Positions 9,652 through 17,158 are shown, counted from the first letter of the stretch. The stretch is 17,158 bases of DNA from Pseudomonadota bacterium (GCA_023412495.1 JAEYNP010000072.1:1-17158); one strand, 5' to 3'. Notes: generated by a model not told the origin, from the sequence alone. Made by a program: numbers and translations.

Positions 9652-10701
9652 CTACAATGACTTTTTGAAGTTTCCAACGGCGCTGTATGCCTCATTTATC
9701 CTCTCTTCCGTCAGTATCCCACGGTCCAGCGCGGCCAGGACCGCGGCCTTCAGCCTTTTAAAAATTTGCGGGTCGTGCTCGAGGTTGTTGCCGACGATAA
9801 GCAAGTCGACACCGGCTGCGAGAGCCAGGCAGCATCCTTCGACCAGACCGTAACGGCTGGTGATGGCCTTCATCTGCATGTCGTCGGAAACGACCAGCCC
9901 ATGAAAGTTCAGACTTCCCCGCAACAGCGTCCGGATTGTTGCCTCCGATAAAGTGGCAGGATAGACCGGGTCGAATTTTTTATGGAACAGGTGACCGACC
10001 ATCACCGCCCCGACCTCGCCACCGTCGAGCAGCAGCCGGTAAGGCTCCAGTTCTTCCTCCTGCCAGGTGTCGGTAATGTCGACAAAGCCGAGATGCGAAT
10101 CTCTGCGGGAGCTTCCGTGGCCGGGGAAATGCTTGATGCAGCAGGCTATTCTTTCCCGCCGATGTTCATCGATCCAGGCCGCGGCGTGGGCGGCAACGAG
10201 GGAGGCTCTCGCGGAGAAACTGCGGCCATACCGGCCGATGATCGGGTTTTCCGGATAGACATTGAGGTCGACCACCGGGGCCAGATTGAAATTCACCCCG
10301 GCACGCTTGAGCATCTGAGCGGTCTGCCGGGCGCATTCCCGGGTGAGACCGCAGTCGCTTGCGCTGCCGAGCACCGCCGCCTCGGGGGTTTCGGGGAACC
10401 CCCGCTCTTTCTTGAAGCGGCTGACCCGTCCGCCTTCCTGGTCGACGGCGATGAGAAGCTTGTCTCCGGCCAGGTTCTGCAGGGAGGCTGTAAGTTCGGT
10501 TATCTGATCAGCCGAGCTGATATTGTTGCTGTTTTTCCCTTCGGCCAGGAGCCGGTCAAAGAGAATAACCCCCCCCAGATTGCCTTCGGCGATATCGGCT
10601 GCCAGCGGATGGACGGGGGTGAGGGCGTCGCCGGCAAAACCGAGTAGGAAGAGTTGACCGATTTTCTGGTCGAGAGGTGTTGCAAATTCGTTCTTAGTCA
10701 T
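9652..10701 (-). CDS. nagZ: Beta-N-acetylhexosaminidase, GH3 family
   Basis: NagZ removes N-acetylglucosamine from anhydro-muropeptides during peptidoglycan recycling. The 349-residue chain is the usual one-domain length. It has AVDQEGGRVSR (85-95), the GH3 NagZ signature KHFPGHGSSRRDSH (190-203, the loop holding the catalytic Asp201/His203 pair) and VVSDDMQM (270-277) with the nucleophile aspartate. No signal peptide is seen, so a cytosolic site is likely, as in other Gram-negative NagZ. The ATG at 10701 lacks a clear ribosome site, but the N-terminus DQKIGQLFLLGF fits the family. No ampD, anmK or nagA gene is adjacent. It may be transcribed toward the TM2 gene, about 190 nt away, but the foldback between them makes one operon uncertain. 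Confidence 0.93.
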   Translation of the reverse strand: MTKNEFATPLDQKIGQLFLLGFAGDALTPVHPLAADIAEGNLGGVILFDRLLAEGKNSNNISSADQITELTASLQNLAGDKLLIAVDQEGGRVSRFKKERGFPETPEAAVLGSASDCGLTRECARQTAQMLKRAGVNFNLAPVVDLNVYPENPIIGRYGRSFSARASLVAAHAAAWIDEHRRERIACCIKHFPGHGSSRRDSHLGFVDITDTWQEEELEPYRLLLDGGEVGAVMVGHLFHKKFDPVYPATLSEATIRTLLRGSLNFHGLVVSDDMQMKAITSRYGLVEGCCLALAAGVDLLIVGNNLEHDPQIFKRLKAAVLAALDRGILTEERINEAYSAVGNFKKSL

Positions 10702-11016
10702 TTTTTCGACAGCTTCGCTTTTTCATATCGTTATCAGGGGCACAGTCACAAGATCAGTCCTCGAAAATTCGTTCGGGGTTTCTGTGTCAAAAAAACGTCA
10801 TGCGCCAGGTTGTGGGGGGAGCCGCATTTTCTCCTTCTTATCGCATATAGTGTGAAAAAATCAATGAGGGAACCAGCTTTGCGGCTATTTTACTGGTCGT
10901 TTGTCTGATAACTTATTGTAATTACTTACTTTATTAACGCATCCATGTGCCGGAAAAAACGACCAACAGGATGAGAAAAATGAAAAATATATTAATCGGA
11001 GTGTTGTCAGTTTGAA
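10702..11016. other. Gene-free divergent region between nagZ and the GGDEF gene
   Basis: No gene is supported. The stretch is AT-rich and holds an exact 9-bp inverted pair, TGGTCGTTT (10894-10902) and AAACGACCA (10957-10965). The pair is 54 nt apart and about 50-125 nt upstream of the -24 element at 11017. That is the usual position for an enhancer-binding activator site, though the role is inferred. Two tiny ORFs (10798-10827 minus, 10971-11015 plus) are judged chance. No nagZ promoter stands out. Confidence 0.45.
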
Positions 11017-11032
11017 TGGCACAAAAAATGCT
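11017..11032 (+). promoter_or_regulatory. Sigma-54 (-24/-12) promoter for the diguanylate cyclase gene
   Basis: TGGCAC (11017-11022), five A bases, then ATGCT fits the RpoN consensus TGGCAC-N5-TTGCW at every defined base but one. The invariant GG and GC have the correct spacing. A start about 12 nt after the GC (near 11043) would leave a leader of about 93 nt before ATG 11136. It implies activation by an enhancer-binding protein. Confidence 0.65.
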
Positions 11033-11135
11033 AAAAGAGAAAACACGTGAATTTGAGTAAAGATTTTTGCCGATGCGTCGATACAGAGACAAAGCAATAT
11101 TTATCAATTCAAGTCTTATCTTTTAGGAATCAAAA

Positions 11136-12149
11136 ATGGCATCCTCGACGAAAGAACCGAATGTTTCAACCTCCCACCTCAAGGGTGTAGAGTTGGAAAA
11201 GGTTATGGTTGAGCTTGACAATTTGAAAAAGCAATCCGAACGGCTTGATCTCCTGAATAAACTTCATGCCAGGATGGCCTGTGAGCTCAGTTTGAGCGGC
11301 ATGATCGAGGCCTTCTCGGTGTGGCTCATGCCGGTCGTCAGCCATGAACTCATTGGCTACAACAACGCCAATCGCAGGAAACGCCATCTGTTTTGCTCCG
11401 GTCATGGGCCGCAACGGCGCGAGGCTATTGAATTCGCCGAGCAGCTCATCGCTGAGAAGGTGCCGTTTCAGGGATCATTTTCCAGGAAGAATGGCCGTTA
11501 TGCTTATAAATGGATCTTCGAATCGACGGATGATTCCGGAATTTTTCTCATTCTGAAGGAAGGCCAGGAGCTTTTCCACGGCGAGATCGAACTCATCAAC
11601 AGCTCGTTGGTTATCCTTGCCGAATGCTTGCGCCGCGGCCTCGAATACGAGGATCTGTTCGAGCGGGCCAGTAACGATCCCTTGACCGGCCTCGCCAATC
11701 GGCGGGTGTTCGAAGAGCGGATTCACGGGATGATGGACAGTGCGCGGCGGTATAAATATCCGTTGACCATGATCTCCATGGATCTCGACCGTTTCAAGAA
11801 TATCAATGACAATCTCGGCCATCAGAGGGGGGACGAGGTTCTGAAGGAAGTCGCCGCGGTGCTGAAGAGGGCTGTACGCTCCACTGATCTGCTGGTGCGG
11901 ATGGGCGGGGATGAATTTATCCTCATCCTGGACAAAACCGATCTGAAAAACGGCAGAGTCCTGGCCGAACGGTTATGCGCAGCGGTGAATGATCTCGATA
12001 TCTGGGCCGACGACTTCACCAAACTGGGTGTCAGCATCGGCATGTCCCAGATGAAGGCTGACGAGTCCCTTCGGGAGTGGCAGGAGCGGACCGACGATAT
12101 ACTGTACCATGCCAAGGCCGATGGCCGGTCACGTGTCTCCGTATTCTAG
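11136..12149 (+). CDS. Diguanylate cyclase with N-terminal GAF-like sensor region
   Basis: The 337-residue protein should make cyclic di-GMP from two GTP. A coiled-coil-like start (about 16-45) precedes an unassigned GAF-like region (about 45-170), then a complete GGDEF domain (about 175-337) with DPLTGLANRR (181-190), MDLDRF (215-220) and an intact GGDEF (257-261). RSTD (248-251), five residues before GGDEF, is the RxxD inhibitory site, so product feedback is expected. There is no membrane segment, so it is cytosolic. AGGA 7 nt before the ATG supports the start. It is a single-gene unit between a -24/-12 promoter and an intrinsic terminator. What the sensor region binds is unknown. Confidence 0.93.
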   Translation: MASSTKEPNVSTSHLKGVELEKVMVELDNLKKQSERLDLLNKLHARMACELSLSGMIEAFSVWLMPVVSHELIGYNNANRRKRHLFCSGHGPQRREAIEFAEQLIAEKVPFQGSFSRKNGRYAYKWIFESTDDSGIFLILKEGQELFHGEIELINSSLVILAECLRRGLEYEDLFERASNDPLTGLANRRVFEERIHGMMDSARRYKYPLTMISMDLDRFKNINDNLGHQRGDEVLKEVAAVLKRAVRSTDLLVRMGGDEFILILDKTDLKNGRVLAERLCAAVNDLDIWADDFTKLGVSIGMSQMKADESLREWQERTDDILYHAKADGRSRVSVF

Positions 12150-12175
12150 CCGGATCTGAACGAGTAAAAAGTCAA

Positions 12176-12212
12176 AAGGCCGACTTTTCTTGAAGTCGGC
12201 CTTTGTTTTTTT
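12176..12212 (+). terminator. Intrinsic terminator of the diguanylate cyclase gene
   Basis: GGCCGACTT (12178-12186) and AAGTCGGCC (12193-12201) form a perfect 9-bp stem with a 6-nt loop, followed by TTTGTTTTTTT. It lies 27 nt after the stop codon. Confidence 0.93.
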
Positions 12213-12238
12213 GTAACTTTCATTCAATCATGCCATAG

Positions 12239-12355
12239 TCTAATGCGAGCTGACGCCCGCAACCCAAGGGTCGTCATCCCCTCCAACAGCAGAGGGGATA
12301 AGTACCTTCACGAAATTCGTTTCAAAAAAAACAAGAAACGAATTTCTAAGGTACT
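12239..12355 (-). repeat. Dispersed three-hairpin repeat, copy C (inverted)
   Basis: This copy reads in the opposite direction to A and B. Hairpin 1 is a perfect 11-bp stem (12313-12323 with 12335-12345). At the fourth base pair of the ATTCATT core it carries G-C where A and B have A-T, a compensated change. Hairpin 2 pairs ATCCCCTC 12276-12283 with GAGGGGAT 12292-12299. Hairpin 3 pairs 12244-12250 with 12255-12261, with one mismatch. It lies between the cyclase terminator and the 3' end of the gene at 12428. The remainder of 12356-12427 holds only a 6-bp stem (CGGCAG/CTGCCG), possibly a weak terminator for that gene. Confidence 0.85.
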
Positions 12356-12427
12356 AAAAGACAGCTCTAGGGGTGAGAACGATGCATCGGCAGCGCTAAA
12401 CATTTGCTCTGCCGTCAATGGTGGCTT

Positions 12428-12826
12428 TCAGCTTTTCTCCAGAGTGATCTGCAGAGGAATGACGTGCAGCGAACGGCTGTATTGCTCCGTGTAGCCAAGC
12501 GACCAGCTGGAGCATTTGTATATGCCGGCCAGGAGCGTCTCGATCTCCTTCACGATTCCCTTGACGTTGATGATCGGATGGCGGGAAAAGACCTGGGGCA
12601 GGCCCTGGGTGAGATTGCAGGCCAGGCAGCGGTTCGGTCGTTGATGCAGCTGCAGGTCCATGATAAGGGTGTCGCCTTTCATTTCACGGTAGGCGAGCTC
12701 GATGTCGTAGGCGCCCTCGGCGGCGTCCCCGAAGAGGGCGTCGAAGAAGTCGTTGGTCCGCTCCCTGGGGAAGATTTCCGCCAGTTTTTCTTTGCTCAGA
12801 ATGGTCGTCAAATCGGTGGTGGCCAT
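12428..12826 (-). CDS. Small cytosolic protein of unknown function with a CxxC motif
   Basis: The function is unknown. The 132-residue protein has an acidic, amphipathic N-terminal half with FFDALFGDAAEGAYDIEL (27-44). The middle RCLACNLTQGLPQVFSRHP (67-85) carries Cys67 and Cys70, which could bind metal or form a redox pair. From memory, similar proteins are common in Desulfobacterota and carry a misleading homeobox-like database name; I could not check this. There is no signal peptide or membrane segment. ATG 12826 begins the part that looks conserved but has no ribosome site. TTG 12838 (AGGA 5 nt upstream) and ATG 12889 are alternatives. A strong promoter at 12900-12927 drives it, divergent from the helicase operon. 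Confidence 0.75.
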   Translation of the reverse strand: MATTDLTTILSKEKLAEIFPRERTNDFFDALFGDAAEGAYDIELAYREMKGDTLIMDLQLHQRPNRCLACNLTQGLPQVFSRHPIINVKGIVKEIETLLAGIYKCSSWSLGYTEQYSRSLHVIPLQITLEKS

Positions 12827-12899
12827 AGTGGGTGTCAATCTGGTCCTGTTGAGTGGTGGTTTTTGTAAAGAGCCTTTAATTACAGGCATTTTGTTCGCT

Positions 12900-12927
12900 A
12901 CTATACCAGCATAGCCAATTTTGTCAA
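12900..12927 (-). promoter_or_regulatory. Strong sigma-70 promoter of the 12428-12826 gene
   Basis: On the minus strand a perfect TTGACA (12922-12927) stands 16 nt from TATAGT (12900-12905, 5 of 6). Transcription would begin only a few bases before ATG 12889. Use of that ATG would be nearly leaderless, while 12826 would have about 65 nt of leader. Confidence 0.65.
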
Positions 12928-12969
12928 CCGGCGTTGCGAGTGACCAAACCCTGTGTTAAAGTAGCCGCC

Positions 12970-15162
12970 ATGAAAAACGACGTCTTTTGCCCATCGCCCG
13001 GATTTTCCTCCGGGAAAGTCAATCTGCAGGAACTGAACGAGTCGCAGTATTCGGCGGTGACCACCACGAAAGGCCCGGTTCTGGTCATCGCCGGGGCCGG
13101 GAGCGGCAAGACCAGAACGCTGGTATACAGGGTCGCCCATCTGGTGGAGCAGGGTGTCGCCCCGGAATCGATCCTCCTCCTCACCTTCACCAGAAAAGCC
13201 AGCCAGGAGATGCTCTGGCGGGCCGGCAGACTGCTCGACGAAAACTGCAGCCGGGTGATGGGCGGCACCTTCCACGGCGTGGCCAACCTGCTGCTGAGGC
13301 GCTACGGAGAGAGAATCGGCTTCGGCTCCTCCTTTACCATCATCGACCGGGCGGATGCCGAAGGGATCATCAACCTGCTCAAATCCTCCCTGGGCCTCGG
13401 CAAGAAGGATAAGCGATTCCCGTCGCGGCGGGCGGTGATCAACATGATCAGCGGCTCGATCAACAAGTCGGTCCCGCTCGCGGACCTCGTTGAGGAACAG
13501 TACTCCCATCTGGGCGATCATCTGGAGGATATCCTCATCCTCCACAAGCATTTCCAGGACTTCAAATTCGATCACGGCCTGATGGATTACGACGACCTGC
13601 TGGTCAACTGGAAGCGCCTTCTGGCCGAGGTTCCGGAGGTGCGGCGGACGATATCCGAGCGCTTTGCCTACATCATGGTCGACGAGTACCAGGATACCAA
13701 TCTCATTCAGGCCGATATCATCCGCCTGGCCGCCGACACCCACGACAACGTCATGGTGGTGGGGGACGATTCCCAGTCGATCTATTCCTTCCGGGGTGCG
13801 GATTTCTACAACATCATGCGCTTCCCCAAGGTCTTCGAGGGCACCCGGATCATCAAGCTCGAGGAGAACTACCGCTCCACCCAGCCCATCCTCTCCTTCA
13901 CCAACCAGATCATCGAAAATGCCACGGAAAAGTATGCCAAAACCCTCTTCACCAAGCGGGAAGGGGATGTGCGGCCGATGGTCTACGCCGGGACGGACGA
14001 GCGGGACGAGGCGGCCTTCGTTGTTGCCACGATTGCCAAACTCCTGACCCAGAACATCGACCCGCAGGAGATCGCCGTTCTGTTCCGGTCGAGCTTCCAT
14101 TCCTATAAGCTGGAGCTGGAGCTCGCTGCCGCCGGACTCGATTACGAGAAGCGCGGCGGCCTGAAGCTCACCGAGTCCGCCCACATGAAGGATATGCTGG
14201 CCTTCATGCGGGTGCTGGTCAACCCTCAGGATACCCTGTCCTGGAACCGGATGCTGCTGCAGTTGGAGCATGTGGGACCTACCACCGCACAGAAGATTTC
14301 CGCAGCCATCGCCGCGGCGAAAGATCCCTTCGGAACCCTTGCGGCATATAAGCCCGGCAAGAGCTGGCAGGACGCCTATGGCCGGCTGACGAGGCTCTTT
14401 GCCGACCTCCTCGAGAAAGAACGCAGACCAACAGAGATCTATGAGGTCGTGCTCGCCTACTACCTGCCGGTCTTCGAGCGGCTGTACAGCGACGATTTTC
14501 CCAAGAGACGCAAGGACATAGATCAGTTGAAGTCGATCATGGACGGCTACGGGGACCTGCAGAGCTTCATCGACGACACCAGCCTCGATCCCCCCGAGGA
14601 GGATACGACGTCAGGCAAGGGCCTGGACCGCCTGATCCTCTCCACCATTCACTCCTCCAAGGGCCTGGAGTTCGAGGCGGTGTTCGTCATCGGTCTGGCC
14701 GAGGGCCGCTTCCCCCATGCCTCGGCGGGATTCGGCGAACAGTGGGAGGAAGAGCGGCGGCTGCTCTACGTGGCGGCGACCCGGGCGAGGAAATATCTTT
14801 ACCTTACGTACCCCCGACAGTTGATGACCCCGGATCGCCAGTTCCACCGGGTGGGCATGTCGCCTTTCCTGAACGAGTTGAGCCGCGGGCTGTATGAGCG
14901 GATTGCCGAGCGGCCGGGAAAAAGCACGGAGGTCTTCTCCTATCGCGCCGCCATGACCGAGGACGCGGTCGAGCCGGTGCGGAAATCCCGATCGAAGAAA
15001 CAGGATATGGCCGATTTTGCCCTGGGCTGCAAGGTCAGCCATCCGTTTTTCGGCAAGGGCACTGTCGTCAAAGTTTCGACAGGCCGGTCTCTCGATGTTC
15101 TTTTCGACCGGCATGGGGTGAAAACCCTCCATCTGGATTACGCGAAACTGACGGTAATTTGA
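12970..15162 (+). CDS. PcrA/UvrD-type superfamily 1 DNA helicase
   Basis: This ATP-driven 3'-5' DNA helicase would act in repair, replication restart or transcription-coupled repair. All SF1A motifs are present in 730 residues: Walker A GAGSGKT (42-48), Ia LLTFTRKA, II DEYQD (238-242), III GDDSQSIYSFRG (265-276), IV EENYRS (298-303), V STIHSSKGLEFE (558-569) and VI RRLLYVAATRAR (596-607). A C-terminal Tudor-like module (about 687-730, HPFFGKGTVV) matches the RNA-polymerase-contacting tail of PcrA and UvrD. Start 12970 is the first ATG; TTG 12934 is possible but less likely. FolC follows after about 24 nt, so it heads an operon. PcrA, UvrD and Rep cannot be separated securely by eye. Confidence 0.93.
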   Translation: MKNDVFCPSPGFSSGKVNLQELNESQYSAVTTTKGPVLVIAGAGSGKTRTLVYRVAHLVEQGVAPESILLLTFTRKASQEMLWRAGRLLDENCSRVMGGTFHGVANLLLRRYGERIGFGSSFTIIDRADAEGIINLLKSSLGLGKKDKRFPSRRAVINMISGSINKSVPLADLVEEQYSHLGDHLEDILILHKHFQDFKFDHGLMDYDDLLVNWKRLLAEVPEVRRTISERFAYIMVDEYQDTNLIQADIIRLAADTHDNVMVVGDDSQSIYSFRGADFYNIMRFPKVFEGTRIIKLEENYRSTQPILSFTNQIIENATEKYAKTLFTKREGDVRPMVYAGTDERDEAAFVVATIAKLLTQNIDPQEIAVLFRSSFHSYKLELELAAAGLDYEKRGGLKLTESAHMKDMLAFMRVLVNPQDTLSWNRMLLQLEHVGPTTAQKISAAIAAAKDPFGTLAAYKPGKSWQDAYGRLTRLFADLLEKERRPTEIYEVVLAYYLPVFERLYSDDFPKRRKDIDQLKSIMDGYGDLQSFIDDTSLDPPEEDTTSGKGLDRLILSTIHSSKGLEFEAVFVIGLAEGRFPHASAGFGEQWEEERRLLYVAATRARKYLYLTYPRQLMTPDRQFHRVGMSPFLNELSRGLYERIAERPGKSTEVFSYRAAMTEDAVEPVRKSRSKKQDMADFALGCKVSHPFFGKGTVVKVSTGRSLDVLFDRHGVKTLHLDYAKLTVI

Positions 15163-15186
15163 CGCGCACTGTGAGGATTGATGAAC

Positions 15187-16518
15187 ATGAAAATGACCTA
15201 TACTGAGGTGCTCGCCCATCTCGAGGCCCTGCAGATGCACAAAATCAAGCTGGGGCTCGAGGCAATGCAGTCTTTCCTGGAACGGGTCGGAAGGCCGGAA
15301 CGGAGCCTTCGTTTCGTCCACGTCGCCGGCACGAACGGCAAGGGCTCGGTCTGCGCGGGGCTCACGGAGGTTCTCAGCCGGGCCGGTTACCGCGTCGGGG
15401 TCTATACCTCGCCGCATCTCAGCAGCGTCCGGGAGCGGTTCCGGATAGGCGGCGAGTATATCGGCGAGGACGCCTTCGCCAGATTGGGGAGCAGGATCTG
15501 CGAGGTGCTGGCCGGCGAGCAGATAACCTATTTTGAGTTTACCACAGCGCTCGCCTTGCTCTGGTTCGCGGAATCCGAGGTCGATCTGGTAGTGCTGGAA
15601 GTCGGCATGGGGGGGCGGCTCGATGCCACCAACGTGGTTATGCCCCTTGTCTCGGTCATCACCAGCGTCAGCATGGATCACGAAGCCTATCTGGGCAATA
15701 CGCTCGCCGAAATCGCCGGGGAAAAGGCGGGGATCATCAAGCCTGGCGTGCCGGTCGTCTCCGGCGCGGTTCATCCGGAAGCGGCGGCGGTCATCTCCCG
15801 TGTGGCCGGGGAGCGATCGGCACCGCTTTTCACGCTCCATCAGGATTTTGATTATACCGTGAGTGGGAATGGCAGCTGGGGCTGGCGGGGCGGGAAAGCC
15901 TTCGGCAACAGGATGATCGAAGGTCTCAGGAGCAACAGGGCAAGCCTTGCTCAGCAGGAAAACGACTCGTTGACAGTTGCTGCTCTTCAGCTATTGGCCA
16001 AACACGATTTCGTCGTGCGCGAAGAGGTCCTCCGGGAAGGTCTTGCCGAGGTGAAATGGCCGGGCCGGATGGAATATTTCGAGCTGGATTTTTATCTGAC
16101 GGTTATCGGTACCCCGGTTGGCGTCAAAAAACTGCGCTATCTCCTCGATGGTGCGCATAATCCAGATGGTGTCAAAAACTTGGCAGGTACTTTGGCTAAG
16201 AATTACGGCAACCGGAAATTGATCGTCATCTGGGGTTCCATGGGCGACAAGGATCTGCCCGCCACCCTTGGGATCATGGCACGTCTGGCCGACGATCTTA
16301 TCCTCACCCGGCCCTCCGGCGAGCGCTCGGCCACACCGGAACAGCTGTTCGTCCATCTCGAGCCCGAACAGAAGCGGAAGGCCCGCTGTGTCCCGGGGGT
16401 GGCGGAGGCCCTGATCGCCGCGCAGGAGGCAGCCAGGGAAGAAGACTTGATCGTGGTCGGCGGCTCCCTCTATCTCATCGGCGCAATCCGTCCCCTGCTC
16501 CTGGGAGAGCTGGCCTGA
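15187..16518 (+). CDS. folC: Folylpolyglutamate synthase / dihydrofolate synthase
   Basis: FolC adds glutamate to dihydropteroate or folates using ATP, in the cytosol. The 443-residue Mur-ligase-type protein has the P-loop GTNGKGS (48-54), TSPHL (74-78), EVGMGGRLDATN (138-149), MDH (163-165), GEKAGIIKPG (178-187) with the lysine usually carbamylated, and DGAHNPDG in the C-terminal domain. The length is normal. GAGGA at 15173-15177 is best spaced for ATG 15187. TTG 15178 and ATG 15181 are alternative starts, adding 3 or 2 residues. It sits between the helicase and the HNH gene and overlaps the latter by one base. Dual versus single activity cannot be told from sequence. Confidence 0.95.
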   Translation: MKMTYTEVLAHLEALQMHKIKLGLEAMQSFLERVGRPERSLRFVHVAGTNGKGSVCAGLTEVLSRAGYRVGVYTSPHLSSVRERFRIGGEYIGEDAFARLGSRICEVLAGEQITYFEFTTALALLWFAESEVDLVVLEVGMGGRLDATNVVMPLVSVITSVSMDHEAYLGNTLAEIAGEKAGIIKPGVPVVSGAVHPEAAAVISRVAGERSAPLFTLHQDFDYTVSGNGSWGWRGGKAFGNRMIEGLRSNRASLAQQENDSLTVAALQLLAKHDFVVREEVLREGLAEVKWPGRMEYFELDFYLTVIGTPVGVKKLRYLLDGAHNPDGVKNLAGTLAKNYGNRKLIVIWGSMGDKDLPATLGIMARLADDLILTRPSGERSATPEQLFVHLEPEQKRKARCVPGVAEALIAAQEAAREEDLIVVGGSLYLIGAIRPLLLGELA

Positions 16519-16829
16519 TGGCGCGGGACTATTTCGATTTCGACGCCCCTGACGATGCGGAAATCCGGGCCGAACGGGCCAAGGCCAGGGAGTTGCGGAA
16601 GACCAGGTGGTGGCAGCAGAAGACGGCTTCAGGACTATGCTATTATTGCGGCGTCAAGGTCACTTACCAGGAACTGACCATGGACCATCTGGTGCCCCTT
16701 GCCCGAGGCGGCCGATCGACCAAGGACAACCTGGTTCCCTCTTGCAAGGCCTGCAACAACCTGAAAAAGTCCATGCTGCCTATTGAATGGCAGGAGCATG
16801 TGGAGCGCTCCCGCGGGGAAAGCGGCTGA
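16518..16829 (+). CDS. Small HNH endonuclease-family protein
   Basis: The 103-residue protein has a compact HNH/zinc fold: Cys41-x2-Cys44, the catalytic DH pair (Asp56/His57) in DHLVPLARGG, Asn71 and Cys76-x2-Cys79 followed by Asn80. A charged N-terminal helix (about 12-35) precedes it. It should be a metal-dependent nuclease or nickase on DNA. No intein, intron, phage terminase or restriction partner is nearby. Its ATG overlaps the folC stop (TGATG), implying translational coupling and a conserved chromosomal role, not a recent mobile insertion. The target is unknown. Confidence 0.88.
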   Translation: MARDYFDFDAPDDAEIRAERAKARELRKTRWWQQKTASGLCYYCGVKVTYQELTMDHLVPLARGGRSTKDNLVPSCKACNNLKKSMLPIEWQEHVERSRGESG

Positions 16830-16885
16830 AATCGCAGCAGGCGGATTTTTCTGCTCGCAGTTTTCCCCGATTTGGTTTAAAAGCC

Positions 16886-16914
16886 TTGAGCAATTTTATC
16901 AATTTGAGTAAAAA
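16886..16914 (+). promoter_or_regulatory. Candidate promoter of tRNA-Arg
   Basis: TTGAGC (16886-16891) and TAAAAA (16909-16914) are 17 nt apart, and the -10 ends 12 nt before the tRNA. Each box matches consensus at 4 of 6 bases, so this is modest support. Confidence 0.4.
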
Positions 16915-16926
16915 TTCAGAACACAC

Positions 16927-17003
16927 GGACGGGTAGCTCAGCTGGATAGAGTGTTGGCCTCCGAAGCCAAAGGTCAGGGGTTCGAATCCCCTCCCGTCTA
17001 CCA
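16927..17003 (+). tRNA. tRNA-Arg, anticodon CCG, CCA encoded
   Basis: A full cloverleaf is visible: a 7-bp acceptor stem GGACGGG/CCCGTCT (last pair G-U), U8-A9, a D arm GCTC/GAGT, an anticodon stem TTGGC/GCCAA around loop CTCCGAA, and a T arm AGGGG/CCCCT around TTCGAAT, then discriminator A and encoded CCA. The anticodon CCG reads CGG, so this is arginine. Confidence 0.97.
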
Positions 17004-17013
17004 AAAATAGAAG

Positions 17014-17047
17014 GCCGCTTTGTGAGTTATCACTAGCGGCTTTTTTT
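17014..17047 (+). terminator. Intrinsic terminator after tRNA-Arg
   Basis: GCCGCT (17014-17019) pairs with AGCGGC (17035-17040). The inner stem GTGA/TCAC extends it, and seven T bases follow. It ends the tRNA transcript 10 nt after the CCA. The remaining 110 nt to the window end are AT-rich and show nothing else. Confidence 0.92.
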
Positions 17048-17158
17048 ATTTTTTTCCTTTTGTTAATAAAAACAGATATTAAGCACTAATTTACCAATTG
17101 GATGCTATCTGTTCTTATCCCTACAACACATCTATTCAAATAGAACCTATGACGGGGT

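Noticed and set aside
10798..10827. A minus-strand 9-codon ORF after AAGGAG
   Set aside because: The ribosome site is only 3 nt from the ATG and the peptide has no leader-like feature.
10971..11015. A 14-codon ORF (MRKMKNILIGVLSV) resembling the start of a signal peptide
   Set aside because: It is too short and ends inside the zone of the -24/-12 promoter. It could be a decayed gene start but there is no further support.
11041..11135. A cyclic di-GMP riboswitch before the GGDEF gene
   Set aside because: A GACAAAGC fragment is reminiscent of the GEMM core, but the rest of the consensus and the paired stems are absent.

Overview
The window looks like chromosomal DNA of an anaerobic Desulfobacterota (former Deltaproteobacteria), most likely near Desulfobulbales or Desulfuromonadales. 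This is inferred from a one-chain pyruvate:ferredoxin oxidoreductase whose catalytic residues keep the Desulfovibrio africanus numbering, an NtrB-like PAS kinase fused to a receiver, a sigma-54-type promoter, and several conserved small proteins. There is no phage, transposase, CRISPR array or recognisable defence cluster. The genes are largely housekeeping and regulatory. The least explained sequence is a set of repeats lying between them.

Layout. (1) 162-3716, minus: nifJ. (2) 3744-4382: a long gene-free stretch with a foldback, MITE-like element, followed by one copy of a dispersed repeat that runs up to the next gene. (3) 4383-6377, plus: a PabB-PabC fusion ending in nine 7-bp tandem repeats, with inverted copies of the same unit just downstream. 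(4) 6429-7238, minus: a two-gene operon (DUF493/YbeD-like protein, then a protein of unknown function). (5) 7365-9002, plus: a good sigma-70-like promoter, a possible 11-codon leader ORF, and a cytosolic hybrid histidine kinase starting at TTG. (6) 9039-10701, minus: a double-TM2 membrane protein and nagZ, separated by a hexamer-repeat foldback. (7) 11017-12149, plus: a -24/-12 promoter, a GGDEF diguanylate cyclase and an intrinsic terminator. (8) 12239-12355: another repeat copy. (9) 12428-12826, minus: a small conserved unknown with its own promoter, divergent from (10) a plus-strand operon of a PcrA/UvrD-type helicase, folC and an HNH nuclease (12970-16829). (11) tRNA-Arg(CCG) with promoter and terminator.

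How the genes fit together. NifJ links pyruvate and acetyl-CoA to ferredoxin in central anaerobic metabolism. PabBC makes p-aminobenzoate for folate, and FolC glutamylates folates, so two folate steps lie about 9 kb apart in different operons. NagZ recycles peptidoglycan. The hybrid kinase and the diguanylate cyclase are two separate signalling units, and no cognate output gene is visible for either.

The main discovery is a three-copy interspersed element of about 107-117 bp (59-165, 4265-4372, and 12239-12355 inverted). It has three hairpins, and one stem shows a compensated base-pair change between copies. One copy overlaps the stop codon of nifJ. Another supplies the ribosome binding site of pabBC and causes a false N-terminal extension. 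Two simple-repeat foldbacks and a MITE-like hairpin make four classes of palindromic repeat within 17 kb.
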